Of a stretch of 64,000 nt of DNA, positions 1-10,603 are shown one piece after another. Every line of letters starts with the position of its first letter. Position 1 is the first letter of the stretch. Below the pieces are notes generated by a model that searched no databases, was not told the origin of the DNA, and saw nothing but the letters and a program-made list of their open reading frames with translations. The position numbers and the translations under genes were made by a program. This DNA comes from Anodontia alba (lineage: Eukaryota; Mollusca; Bivalvia; Lucinida; Lucinidae): NCBI GenBank assembly GCA_964016985.1, contig OZ024823.1, forward strand, positions 106,504,476 through 106,568,475, written 5' to 3'.

Positions 1-635
1 TTACCAGAAGATAATATCAGCCTAAGGTTATCAACTCAATGATAATCATCTGAAAATTTCTTCAAATGGTGTGTAATAAATATGGGGGCTAAAATCAGTA
101 AGTGGAGGACAGAGAGATGCAAAAGATCCATTTAGAAATACGTAAGGGAGGGATATAATTTCAGGGGAGTCAACTCTTTAAAAAATGATTTTCAAGTTTC
201 ATTTTCTGAAAAGGGGGTTTTACTCTAAAAAGAAAGAATTTGCTCCCAAATTCTTTCTTTTTAGTATTGACTTCTTTTTGAAGGGGATTGATGTGCAGGA
301 GACCAAACAGAAAGATACAAAAGTTGTCTCCCATGTAAAAAATGGCAGAAAATCTACACAGTGTATCCAGTCTACTTATAAGTAGAAGGTCCTGCTGACA
401 GAGAAGGCAGTTTGGCCTCCTGCAAAAGAGAAAGCTGCTGGTATAGCCCTTTATGTTTACTTGTGGCATTTTGTAGTTGCTGTCCCAGGGCTCAAACTTA
501 GGAATTTGGATCAAATTATTTTTTATTTTTTCATTTTTAGCTCACCGGGACTATGTCCCCTGGAGAGCTTATGTTGTCACCCAGTTGTTGGCGTCAGTGT
601 CTGTCCGCATCTGCGTTAGCACAATGTTTAAGTTT
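1..635. other. Intron sequence upstream of the PAXX-like exon; no exon seen
   Basis: No reading frame here looks like a gene. A self-complementary stretch at about 224-263 pairs an agaaagaattt arm with aaattctttct across a short loop. From about 540 a sequence starting ctcaccgggactatgtccc resembles the start of a dispersed repeat. If the PAXX-like call at 1699 is right, this is intron DNA. Confidence 0.5.
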
Positions 636-1560
636 TCAAAGGTGTGCATAGTTTTTTAACTGTTTAAGGTACTGCTTTCATATTTGGCCTCTACCTACCT
701 TAGGGTAAGACCTTTCAATACCATACACCCTGATCCCCAAGTTAGACCCTTTATGTAGGTCAAGGTCAGTTCTTACTTTGTCATTTACACCCATGTTTAA
801 GTTTTGCGTTAAAGTTTTGAAAAGTATACATAACTGCTGAAGTATTTAAGACAGAGCTTTAATATTTGGCTCACACCAGCCTAAGGGTTAGACCTTTTAA
901 TAGCACACACCACTTTCTCAGTTTGACCTGCCTAGGTCAAGGTCAGGTCATACTTTGTCACTTGAACCCATGTTCGAGTTCTGAGTTCTATGTTTAAGTT
1001 TTGAAAAGTGTTTGTAACTGCTGAAGTATTCAAGATACCGCTTTAATATTTGGCCCACACAAACGTTACAGTAAGACCTTTCAATATCTCACACCCTTTC
1101 CTCAGTTTGACCTTCTGCCTAGGTCAAGGTCGGGTCATACTATGTCATTTAAACCCGTGTTTGAGTTCTGCGTTTAAGTTTTGAAAAGTGTTCTTAACTG
1201 CTGAAGTATTCAAGATGCCGCTTTAATATTTGACCCATACCTGCATTGTACCTTAGGGTAAGACCTTTCAATAGTACATACCCCTTCCTCAGTTGACCTT
1301 CTGCCTAGGTCAAGGTCAGGTCATACTTTGTCACTTACAGCTGTGTTTAAGTTTTGAAAAGTGATCATGACTGCTGAAGTATGTAAGATATAGCTTTCAT
1401 ATTTCGTCCACACCAACCTAAGGGATTCAGCATGTAAGATATAGCTTTCATATTTTGTCCACACCAACCTAAGGGAAGATGTTTCAATGGCATATGCCCC
1501 ATCCCTCAGTTTGACATTCTTCCAACATCAAAGCCAGGTCATACTCTGTCATTTACAGCT
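636..1560. repeat. Tandem array of about 180-bp units with nuclear-receptor-like half-sites
   Basis: About five diverged units follow each other. The landmark aactgctgaagtat recurs near 833, 1018, 1200 and 1371, giving spacings of roughly 171-185 bp. Each unit also carries a ttagggtaagacctttcaat block and a cctaggtcaaggtcaggtca block. The AGGTCAAGGTCA core is present near 756, 933 and 1307, with one variant near 1121. The array sits in the intron just before the last PAXX-like exon. A duplicated 50-bp piece (about 1381-1470) shows recent slippage. Confidence 0.85.
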
Positions 1561-1698
1561 ATGTTTAAGTTCTGCATTTACATGTAATCTTTAATATTTA
1601 AAGATTGTTTTCATATCTGATCAGCCCTTTCTGGCGAGCTGCGTTGTCTTCTGACAACTCTTGTTTATATTTTATTTATTTTATTTTTTTCATTTCAG

Positions 1699-2074
1699 AA
1701 ATGGGTTTTCAAATGGAGATGTATCTGTAGCAGTGATAGGAACCAAAGTAGCTTTAACAGTTGGAAAAGGCTCTTCAGCCTTGAACTTTGACCTTTATGA
1801 AGCTAAAGCAGCAGACAAAAAGACAGAGATGCAGAAGATTTTATTTAGACTTGCAGAAAATGCTACCTCAATGGAATCTGAACTCAGTAAAGCTAAACAC
1901 ACAATAGATGCTTTAAAAGCTCAGAAAGGGGCATCAAATACTGCTGCTTTTATGGACCTTGGGCCCAAAAAAGGTGCAAACCCTGCTAAAAATAAACCCC
2001 AAAAGGTAGGAATGAGTGTATTGAATCCAACAAGCAAGAAAAGAAAAGCTGCTCATGGAGTTGTGTTTGACTGA
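1699..2074 (+). CDS. PAXX: PAXX-like non-homologous end-joining factor, last coding exon (partial gene)
   Basis: PAXX is an XRCC4-superfamily paralogue that binds Ku at DNA breaks and stabilises end-joining complexes in the nucleus. The exon begins after a polypyrimidine tract and CAG acceptor (AG at 1697-1698). It contributes the third base of a split codon and then reads NGFSNGDVSVAVIGTKVALT to the TGA at 2072-2074. The first part looks like beta strands of the head domain and ends in LNFDLYEA. Next comes a helical coiled-coil stretch (about DKKTEMQKILFRLAENATSM to DALKAQK). After a basic linker, the tail reads GMSVLNPTSKKRKAAHGVVFD in pieces. That tail matches the PAXX Ku-binding terminus, which has an xSxxNP motif followed by lysines and a GVxFD end. 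The family assignment rests on this tail and the domain order. Upstream exons are outside or unrecognised, so the start is unknown. No frameshift is seen. Confidence 0.75.
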
Positions 2075-3522
2075 TCAAAGAAATAGTGCAATTCAAAAAT
2101 GGAGATAGATCATTGAATTATTTGTGCCATCATACAAAGTGCAAAAGTTTGTATCTATCCATTCTGGGACCATTTGCAAAGCAGTTTGACTGTGAACAGT
2201 GTTCAGAACTACATGTGTATGATGATAAGATTTTGTCTACAGGTACATTGTTTGAAGAATTTTAAATTTTGAGTACATGTATATGGACTCAGAAGACCTG
2301 AAATTGATCATGACATAGTATTGCAAGTTATGAAGAAACGCTGAATTTTGTGAAATACCTGAATAGGTCTTTGAAATTATGGACAGAATACAAGCCACAT
2401 AAATTAAGATCTGTTCACGCATGCAAGCACGATATGTTTCAACACAGGACTTTGAAACAGAACAAAGTTGGAATGTATCTGCCTTACTCTACAATGTAAA
2501 AAACATGAATGTAATCATAGCTCAAGATTTTTTTCTGCAAAAAAAGTATTGATATTTATCTTGTATGTCCACAAAAACATATGATAAAACAATCTGTGGT
2601 AGAAAACTTTGGCCGAAAAAAAAACCTGATCCTGCCTGACCATATTACTAACTGGAACTGTAGAGACTACTTCTAGCTCCTTTGCTGAGTGCTGAACCAA
2701 GGAGCAGCTATTAAAGGATAACAAAGCAGTTAAGACATGTCATAAAAGACTCTTGAAGTTATCTGCCAATACCAAGGTGACAGATGTACCTGTATGGTAT
2801 ATATAAATTCACACTGAGAATGTTTTGTTGCTAAAGAAGCTGAAAAAGCCACTGTGTCTGAATCTTTAGTTGACAGGCTGAAACCATCCTTCTTCTTATC
2901 ACTCAGACATCCATCTAGAGATGTAACAATACATTGAACTGTCAATGCATTACAATAGTGACCTTGGCAATAGTGCTGTCGCGATGGTAAAGTGGCAATT
3001 GTATTAGTATCGGCAATAGTATTTTTACAATTGCAATAGTTTCAATAGTTCTAAAGATAGAAATATTTTGTGTATAAATAGATATCATAGGTCTATTAAT
3101 AGAAAATATCTGCATGTTATAACCATAAGGAGGAATGTAAACTTGCATACCAGAACTCTGAAATACATGTATATGTCACTTTTGGTGTCAGCATGTGCTC
3201 AGTTCATCAAATATTACAGCACTAGTGTGGCTTTCAAATAGAATTTTAACACTGGATGTCATCAAACCTAAAGCTTTATGGAAATCTTTGTTTTTTAAGC
3301 AAATAATGTTCCCAATAGCTATTGCGATAGTATTGCAATGTCTGCTTGCTCGCATGTCTGGACTTCCATAATGCATGGTTGAAGGATACACCGACTGATT
3401 AAGGGTATAGTGTCAAAAGCTAATTTTGCACATTTTCAAGTGAGACCACATTATGCTAATACATGTACAGGCTTTTTCCACCAAGACCTGACAAATGATC
3501 TTAACAAATGGTATTGGAAGCC
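2075..3522. other. 3' flank of the PAXX-like gene; no further gene seen
   Basis: The 3' UTR should lie here, but I see no clear canonical polyadenylation signal close to the stop. Around 2960-3100 and 3310-3345 there are low-complexity runs with many caatag/ctattg words. Only short non-conserved frames occur. Confidence 0.5.
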
Positions 3523-3720
3523 AGTTACACTACAACCTCTATAACATGGTTTTGGATATAACATGGTTCAAAGATGGATCCCAAAAATGTATAGGTTATA
3601 GTCAAATGGTCATTTTTCAATATAATCTATACATTTTGTTTGGATATAACACAGTTGTTTAACTAACACGGTTATGCTATGGACCCCAACAATAGTGTTA
3701 TAAAGAGGTTGTGATGTACT
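3523..3720. mobile_element. Small TIR element (MITE)
   Basis: The left end agttacactacaacctct pairs with the right end agaggttgtgatgtact as an imperfect terminal inverted repeat. The interior repeats gttatagt/ataacac words in both orientations. No coding capacity. The superfamily cannot be fixed from one copy. Confidence 0.6.
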
Positions 3721-4790
3721 TATAAGTTTGTGAAATTCTACTCAGGAACTTATAACACTTTGTAGCACCTGGTCCATTACTTTTTGACTGAGTATATAGT
3801 GACTTTTTATGGTATAAACACAATCAAGCTTCCTGCTTAGCAAGTCAAACATTATTTTGCCATTATCTTACATCAAGAATTACCTTTATAGGTTCTTTTT
3901 TCAAGAAAAAACACTACACTTATTTATTTTAGGATTCATTTCTTCATCATTTCCGTTAGGAGTAGGAAACAGTGATTTTTTTACCTGTGCATCCCGTGTC
4001 CTGTACTCACATTTTTGCTTTGGGACTCACATTTTAAATCTCAGCGAGTCCCAGGACTCACAAAGTTATAGCGGAAAATTCTGTAATGGACGCAATGATT
4101 TTCTAGTAGGGCTCACTTGATATAGCCCAAGCTTGTCCTGGGACGCATAGGTATAAAATTGTAAATAAATCACTGAGGAAATAAGACAAAAGCTGAAGTT
4201 TTACAAATGCAATGTTTTAGGTGCCAAGTATAGAAAAAAGTGTTAGGAGTATATGTGCTGTTTAAAAGGGTGAAAAAAAAGAGAGAGAGAGTTCCATATG
4301 TAGTTACTATCCAAAATTAAATGCTTTTCTCTTGCATGTGCCTCATTCCCACCAAAATTATTTAACTGCACAATTACACTCTGTTTACTCAGATGAACAG
4401 CATGAAGATGCTATTAAAATTTCATTTTTGTATTGGTTTGAGATAGACAGCTATTACTACTAGTACCGGAATGACACTCAAACTGGTTTATGTTCAGGCA
4501 AATGGATACACCTCAAATAGACCTGACATGGAAAATTAACCTCCCTTCTCATTGGGGGTTTCCTAAAGAAACAAGTTCTTTCCTTCAAGAGTGGCACCCA
4601 TTTTTCCTGTCTGCAAAAGTTGTCTGTTTGTAAAATGGCAGTGAAATTTTTCAGATGTATATTGTCACACTGAAAAACTGCAAACATAGGTCTAGATAAC
4701 AGTGGGTATCAGGTAAATATTTTTCTTATTTCTCCATGAAAACATGTTGTGGATACTCATAGCAACAGATAAGGCACTTTTTTCATCCGA
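3721..4790. other. No gene seen
   Basis: AT-rich, with a short gagagagag run near 4280 and a gactcac-rich stretch at about 4000-4110. A decayed half-copy of the 4798-4907 hairpin precedes it at 4720-4770. No supported gene. Confidence 0.5.
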
Positions 4791-4797
4791 AAACTGC

Positions 4798-4907
4798 TGA
4801 TATCTTATTTCTCAATGAAAACATATGTTGTGGGTACTCATTAGAAGTGCCTCACCGAGGCGCTTCTAATGAGTACCCACAACATATGTTTTCATGGAGA
4901 AATAAAA
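4798..4907. repeat. Hairpin element, family C (ttatttct...catatgttgtgggtactcat)
   Basis: A near-perfect palindrome: ttatttctcaatgaaaacat, then atgttgtgggtactcatta, then gaagtgcctcaccgaggcgcttc, then the same arms inverted. Other copies lie at 20105-20195, 21180-21300, 25360-25475, 27300-27415, 27915-28035, 32330-32435, 37030-37115, 39775-39885 and 41865-42290. The arms are conserved and the loop varies in single bases. Confidence 0.85.
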
Positions 4908-5038
4908 ATATAGATTTGTTTCAGGTAAAAAATATAGATTTGTTTCAGGTAAAAGAAATTAATATAGGAATTCCTTAGAAAGCACATGCATATTCTCGTA
5001 TGATGCATGAGCAGTTGTGCTCAAAAGGTACCCACAGT

Positions 5039-5263
5039 CTACCGTATTTACCATATGTATTCGGACAGACAGGCCTGAGCAAACAGTATAGACCCAGATG
5101 AGACGCCGCAGAACGCGGCGTCTCACCTGGGTCTACACTGTTTGCCACTCATCCAGCAATTTTTAGACACAACATCGGGTAGTGAATTGTACTGGTTCAA
5201 ATTTTAAAGCATATATGGTAAGGAGTTGAGGTGTCCGAAAACTTAGAGTAAATACGGTATACA
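5039..5263. mobile_element. TIR element carrying a constant-arm palindrome
   Basis: The outer ends accgtatttac...ttcggaca and tgtccgaa...gtaaatacggt are inverted repeats. Inside, 5079-5145 is a long palindrome with arms gcaaacagtatagacccaga / tgggtctacactgtttgc and a GC-rich core gacgccgcagaacgcggcgtc. Relatives with related ends lie around 18000-18220 and 37610-37775, the latter with ends accgtaataaccctaagtaa. Confidence 0.75.
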
Positions 5264-5356
5264 CTTTCATAAAATCTGAGGAAGAAAATGACAAAGTTAA
5301 AGTGGAATAAAACATGAAACGATAATACCCTGCCATTATCATGTTGCGGGCAGATA

Positions 5357-5720
5357 CGAGGGCAAGTCAATAAGTAACCAGCCTATCCCATTTCCAGTTG
5401 ACCGAGACACCCAAGATTTTCATTCCTTGTTTCAATACATGTTTTAGGCCTGAGGCCAAAATTGCACCCTTATCGTGTCATTCACTCATAAGAAATTGAA
5501 TGTCAAACATGGCTAGCAATGCAAAAGTAAGCTTTTCAAAAGTTGAGTACCATGCTGTAATTCGGTACTTGTATTTGAAAGGGAAAACAGGTCAGGAAAT
5601 ACATGGCGATTTGACCAATTTTTATGGGTCTTCTGCACCATCATATGCACAAGTTAAATTCTGGGTTGGGGAATTCAAACACAGTAGAACGTCTTTAGAA
5701 GACGAAACTTCTGTGATTTG
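5357..5720 (+). pseudogene. Mariner transposase, N-terminal fragment with left TIR
   Basis: A TA at 5355-5356 is followed by the mariner-type end cgagggcaagtcaataagta. About 130 bp further on, a reading frame opens (ATG at 5500). It contains VEYHAVIRYLYLKGKTGQEI and later YAQVKFWVGEFKHSRTSLED, the first helix-turn-helix region of mariner transposases (cut-and-paste transposition at TA). Similarity stops at about 5718, after SLEDETS. The second DNA-binding helix, the DD34D catalytic core and the right end are all missing, so the copy is truncated and dead. It is a different lineage from the copies at 28305 and 56645. Confidence 0.85.
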
Positions 5721-5933
5721 GCCTTTGAAATCTAAGTATAAATATTTGCTACTGTGGACCCGTCTAGTCAACCTTTCATGTGTAATTAGGTAATTTTCTT
5801 CTGACCTGTACCCGTTTGTGTATCAAATTACAGAATATATACATGATTAATAGTCGGAAGCAGATAAGTTTATATGAATTGTGCCGCTCAAAGACAGTGT
5901 TAGGTACAAGCATCATCATAATGGAAAAGCGTA

Positions 5934-6214
5934 TCATTATGAAAACATGCCTATTCAAATTTACTGAAAATTTTACCACCAAAAAAATTGAAATTTTCAG
6001 ATAAAAAATTCTGATAGTTTTCATATTTCTGCTCAAAACATAGATTGTGTGTACTTGTTAGAACCCCCTCAGTGAGGCAGTTCTAATGAGCACCAACAAT
6101 ATATGTTTTTGAGCAGAAATAAGTAAAATAATGTATACCCCTGTAAACCCCCGTTTTACTATATAAAAGTGGTGTTTAAGGGGGTCAAAATTATATAGGC
6201 ATGTTTTCGTGATG
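5934..6214 (+). mobile_element. Hairpin MITE, family B
   Basis: The ends cattatgaaaacatgcctat and ataggcatgttttcgtgatg form a terminal inverted repeat. A central palindrome holds tttctgctcaaaacatagat, then cagtgaggcagttctaatgag, then the reverse. Other copies: 18994-19300 (inverted), 19466-19981 (interrupted by a SINE), 39345-39623, and a partial one at 50030-50175. No ORF. All copies share the ccccttaaaccccacttttatat block and its complement. Confidence 0.85.
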
Positions 6215-6845
6215 TAACTTTGATAATATGTCCCCTCAACCTACGGGAAGGGGGGCATATTGATTTTGGTGTGGATCTTGTTGGCATCAGTGTGACACTT
6301 TCTTGTCTGCACAATATCTTGTGAACCAGTCTTTGGATTCTTAACAAATTTTCATGGATATATAATTGAGACAAAACAAAGAACTGATTAGAGTTTAGTG
6401 ACCTTGACCTAATTTTCAAGGCTACAGCAGTAGAAAAACTGAAAATTCATGGTTGGGGGCCATTTTCTCTGAAAACAACATTCCTAGTTAAAGGTGTTTT
6501 CTCTATGAATTCTGTGCAATAAATACTCTAATAGTACAACCACCAATGTGCACAAATTAATGGTCCCATAGCAGGTTTTCATTATGGCAAATTTTAATAG
6601 TTCATACACTGATATTCTATTGAAAATTGAATTACTATTAGTTGCAATATATGATTTTTTTCCTGTTTGGATATTTAGAATGTTTATTGTATCTGGATGA
6701 ATATTTTTTCTTATTTTTCTATGGAAACCTAAGTTATATATCGTCACAGAATTGTCTGAAATGATCTAAACGAAGTATTCATAAATTACGTTTCCATAAT
6801 GATGGAAAAACATAAAAAATATTAATACTTTTTGGTTGAAAAAAG
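6215..6845. other. No gene seen
   Basis: AT-rich. The text at 6290-6420 (ttgtgaaccagtctttggat... gtgaccttgacct) resembles scattered old repeat sequence. No supported reading frame or structure. Confidence 0.5.
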
Positions 6846-7182
6846 TACAATTGACTCTCATTATCTTGACCTTGCTTATCACGAATAACTGCTTATCTCG
6901 AAGTGAAAATCTGGTCCCTGCCTAAATATGAAAATCTAACAACAGGTAAAACAATATTGTGGAAAAGAGGAGAAATTGCACCAAAGGAGCAATTTCTCCT
7001 CTTTTCCACAATATTTTCTAAATATCTCTAACTTCAAGAGTTCAATTACATTATATATTTGCTAAATGTGGTTGTTTGAATTATTTTTTCCTCAATTCTG
7101 CAAATCTGATATGTCGAGGTACTGATATCTCGAAGTATTTCAGAGAGTCCCTTGGAATTCAAGATAACGAGAGTCGACTGTA
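6846..7182. mobile_element. TIR element with a perfect central hairpin
   Basis: The left end acaattgactctcattatct pairs with the right end agataacgagagtcgactgt. Near the centre, 6952-7016 is a perfect hairpin: aatattgtggaaaagaggag and caccaaaggagc, followed by the exact inverse. Flanking tatctcgaag / cttcgagata-type words extend the inverted symmetry. No coding capacity. Confidence 0.75.
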
Positions 7183-7527
7183 TCTATAAATTTGGAGCTA
7201 TAAATGATTTTATCGTGCTTACAGTCTATTTCTTTCAAATTAACTATCACTGATTACAAACATCATGACAACTGTAAATAAAACATTTTATTTATATTTC
7301 ATTTGTACAATTTTCCACAGCAATATTGTGCAACAAAAAACAATCAGAAAATAATAAATTCATGTTTAAGTCATGTTTCATAAACCACTTCATGTTAAAA
7401 AGGACTCTGTGATACATAAAAAATGCATGATCAGATCAACCTGCACATCAAGTCTGATCAAGACTTTTGCTATTTGCAAACCTATTTTATCATTCTTTTA
7501 GTGTACAAAGTATAGAGTCACCAGATA
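7183..7527. other. No gene seen
   Basis: AT-rich spacer. The only notable text is a short stretch at about 7440-7500 with words resembling other repeats in the window. Confidence 0.4.
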
Positions 7528-7740
7528 AAACCCTAGTCTTGCTGAACCCAGATATGCCCCGTCTTTGCCAACAGTGTAGATCCAGATCAGTTGGCTTCTG
7601 AAGAAGCCAACTGATCTGGATCTGCACTGTTTGCTACTAAGTATGTGAATTTGTATCAACAACCTGGATCAAGTAATCTGATTGGCTGAAAATAAGAAGA
7701 GGGCATGGCAGCTTAATTTATTCAGCATGACAAGGGTTAA
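7528..7740 (-). mobile_element. TTAA MITE, family A, copy 1 (inverse orientation)
   Basis: The family consensus starts TTAACCCTTGTCCTGCTGA and ends with its inverse, TCAGCAGGACAAGGGTTAA. The interior is ataaattaagatgccac, then a ccaatcagattacttgatcc block, then a 65-70 bp palindrome whose core is ttggcttcttcagaagccaa. TTAA ends and a CCC-leading TIR are typical of piggyBac-type non-autonomous elements. In this copy the right TTAA is intact and the left one has decayed to AAAACCC. Confidence 0.85.
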
Positions 7741-7842
7741 CATTTCTAGTTCTCATAAACATAAACAGTGTATGTACTCATCAAAATAGTCTCATTGAGG
7801 CAATTCTAATATGTACCAATTATGATAATGTGATATCACTTG

Positions 7843-7910
7843 AGCAAACAGTGTAGACCAAGATCAGATGCTGCATTCTGTGGCATCTGATCTTGGTCTA
7901 CACTGTTTGC
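7843..7910. repeat. Constant-arm palindrome, core atgctgcattctgtggcat
   Basis: Outer arms gcaaacagtgtagaccaaga / tcttggtctacactgtttgc enclose a different self-complementary core from the family A copies. It lies between family C-like arms (gttctcat... near 7750-7840 and catgttttcatggagaaa at 7918). Confidence 0.85.
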
Positions 7911-8429
7911 CACTCATGCATGTTTTCATGGAGAAAAAAGAAAACTATCAGTACACTTAGCTTGAAAAAAGGTAGCATATTACCTTGATGAGACAGCAGA
8001 TGGACAGGCTGATCTGGGAATTTGCTATTTACATACATGTATATTGAAAATCTTTGAATAACAACATGTTTGTAATATACTAACATGATATATGTATGTA
8101 AAGTAAATAAAATTATATTACAAATTGTGGACACAAAAACAATGTCCAATCAACCAACAAAAAAAATGCTAATACTGCTAAGTTTTCTTCAAATACTTCC
8201 AGAAGCTCTGAAGGAATTCTCATTTAAAAGTTATCTCCCTGTCTATGGTAAAGCACTAGATTGTTGCATATTTGAAACAAAAGCATGGGTACATATGTGG
8301 CTGTTGTTTTGTTTTGTTTTTTAACAAAAACATCATTCTCCTAAGCAGCAACATTTGCTACAAAGTCTTTTTCTTGTTCATCTATCATTACTGACAATGA
8401 CCAGTCCTAATCAACTGTGTGATGTGTTA
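7911..8429. other. Spacer left of the LINE; probable LINE 3' UTR at its right end
   Basis: AT-rich and repeat-like, with no supported gene. The LINE coding sequence ends at 8430 on the minus strand, so the bases just below 8430 are probably its 3' UTR. No poly(A)-like tail or target duplication could be delimited. Confidence 0.45.
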
Positions 8430-8627
8430 TTATTTGTGTGTTCTAAGATGGCTGATGAGACCAATCTTAGCTCTAAACTGCCTGTTGCAGATAAAACAAG
8501 AGAGGTCTGAGGAAGAAAGCTCTGTTGGTGATGCCTTAGCTCTGGCATTCCGTTGTGCACGTTTCTGCTCGGCTTCGCTGATTCTTTTTGCTTCATATTC
8601 ACTAGCTCCCCTTTTTATGAGGCCTCG
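8430..8627 (-). pseudogene. LINE C-terminal region with CCHH zinc finger, cut off by a stop
   Basis: Directly after the TAG that ends the RT frame, the same frame continues as RGLIKRGASEYEAKRISEAE and later CFICNRQFRAKIGLISHLRT, ending HK and a double TAA. The C-x2-C-x12-H-x3-H-type spacing is a terminal zinc finger, thought to aid RNA binding in such LINEs. The stop at 8628 probably replaced a tryptophan codon (TGG to TAG), since the sequence runs on in frame without a gap. Confidence 0.8.
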
Positions 8628-10295
8628 CTACTTTGTACGATCTTGTGCAATCTGTTCCCATGACTCTGTTGGTATGTTGAAGTCTTTAAGGGAGGCTTTG
8701 AGGGTGTCCTTGTATCGCTTCTTCTGGCCACAATGGGAGCGTTTTCCTACTTGAAGTTCTCCATAGAGGATTTTCTTTGGCAAACATTCATCAGGCATTC
8801 TGGTAACATGGCCTGTCCATCTTAACTGTGCCAATTTCAGAAGAGTATGTATACTCTGCATCCCTGCCCTTTTCAGGACTTCTGTATCTGGAATCCTGTC
8901 TTGCCACTTGATCTTTAGAAGTTTTCTAAGACAGCTTGTATGGAAGTGGTTCAGTCTTTTGGCATGCTGTTGGTAAACTGTCCAAGTTTCGCATGCGTAT
9001 AATAGTGTTGGCAGCACTACCAATCTATAGACTTTCAGCTTTGTGTCAAGTCTGATTCCACTTTGGTCCCAAATACTTCCACGTAGCCGGCCAAATGCTG
9101 CACTAGCTTTGGCAATTCTAGCATTGACTTCATCATCAATGTGTACAACTCTAGACAATGTGCTTCTAAGGTAGGTGAACTTGTCTACCACTTGCAGTCG
9201 TTGACCTTTCACTGTGATGGTAGGCTCCTTGTAAGGCTTTCCAGGTGCTGGCTGATATACTACCTCAGTTTTTTTGATGCTGATTGTGAGACCATAGCTG
9301 TCACATGAATCAGATACTTGATCCACACCTTTTTGCATTTTCTCTTCTGTTGGAGCACCCTTTGCCATGTCATCAGCAAAGAGGAACTCATCTAGCACCT
9401 CTGTCTGCACCTTAGATTTAGCTTGCAACCTTCTTAGGTTGAAAAGTTTCCCATCAAAGCGATACCTAATAGGTATACCATTGTCACCATCCTGGAAAGC
9501 ATCTGTAAGCATGGCAGAAAACATCATGCTGAAAAGTGTTGAAGCTAGTACACAGTCTTGCTTAACTCCATTTGTCACAGGAAATGGATCAGAAAACTCG
9601 CCATCATTTTGGACCCTTGCAAGCATACCATCATGGAACTGCCGCACCATTGCTATGAATTTGGCAGGACAACCAAACTTTGCCATAATTTTCCAAAGTA
9701 CCTCACGACTGACTGTGTCAAATGCTTTGGTAAGGTTGACAAAGGTCATGTAGAGGTTCACATTCTGTTCCTGGCATTTTTCTTGAAGCTGTCGTGCTGT
9801 GAAGATCGTGTCTATTGTTCCTCTGTTTTTCCTGAATCCACACTGGCTTTCTGGTAGAAGCCCTGACCGTTCCAGGTGTTCATTCAATCGGTTCAGTAGG
9901 ACCCTAGCAAGAATCTTCCCAGAAATTGACAATAAAGAGATGCCTCGATGATTGTCACAGACTTGAGGATTCCCTTTCCTTTTGAATAGGTGGATAATTG
10001 TTGCATCCTTGAATTCTTGAGGGATGGCTTCTTTTCTCCACATAATGTGAAATAACTCTGTCAGTTTCTCTGCAACTGGAGGACCTCCTGCTTTGTAGAT
10101 CTCTGCAGGTATTGCATCTGATCCTGGAGCCTTGCCAGATGACAGGAGTTTTATTGCTTTCACTGTTTCAGAGACGGTTGGGAGCTCATCAAGTAGCGGA
10201 TTACATTCCACCTGTGGTAGTCTGTTGATAGCTTCATCAATGATAGATGATGGCCGATTAAGGACACCATCGAAGTGTTCAGCCCATCTTTTCAA
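8628..10295 (-). pseudogene. LINE reverse transcriptase
   Basis: RT copies the element's RNA into DNA at the nicked target. Visible blocks are SSGKAPGSDAIPAEIYKAGG (finger/motif 0-1), IIHLFKRKGNPQVCDNHRGI, QCGFRKNRGTIDTIFTARQL, motif A FVNLTKAFDTV, TNGVKQDCVLASTLFSMMFS (motif B) and LFADDMA (motif C). A thumb and C-terminal region follow, with YLRSTLS, LLYACETW and LRWTGHVTRM. The first catalytic aspartate of motif A is replaced by asparagine (codon at 9735-9737), so this copy could not polymerise even if its frames were repaired. The frame begins downstream of a frameshift near 10360 and ends at a premature TAG. Confidence 0.93.
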
Positions 10296-10312
10296 GATAG
10301 CTTCTTTGTCAG

Positions 10313-10603
10313 TCAGAAGACTAGTTCCATCTGCACTAAGGAGTGGGGTGGTTCCTGGGGACCATATACAGTCTTGAGTGCATCAAAGAACTTTTTCATG
10401 TCCTTTCTGTCTGCAAAGGACTGGATTTCATCAGCCTTTTTACTCAGCCAGGAGTCTTGCATTTCTCTGAGCCTCGTCTGAACTGTCTTGCATATGTTTG
10501 AATAGGCAGTCTTGCTAGATACTGAGCTGGTATTTCTGAGGTACCTTGTGTTTTTGGTGTTTCTCTTCAAGGTGTCCCTGAATTTCTTTGTCATTCTCAT
10601 CAA
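10313..10603 (-). pseudogene. LINE endonuclease-RT linker, segment between two frameshifts
   Basis: The in-family part runs from about LRNTSSVSSKTAYSNICKTV through DSWLSKKADEIQSFADRKDM and FFDALKTVYGP. Both ends are frame breaks. Near 10545 the frame joins the endonuclease-side segment, which reads EEKHQKHK before going out of frame. Near 10360 the sequence shifts to GTTPLLSADGTSLLTDKEAI, which leads into the RT frame. Confidence 0.8.

Noticed and set aside
5816..6004. Short overlapping frames on both strands between the mariner fragment and the family B MITE
   Set aside because: Under 90 codons, no motif, AT-rich, and partly inside the MITE.
8085..8324. 79-codon frame left of the LINE
   Set aside because: No recognisable domain, located in repeat-like AT-rich text, no splice or promoter evidence.
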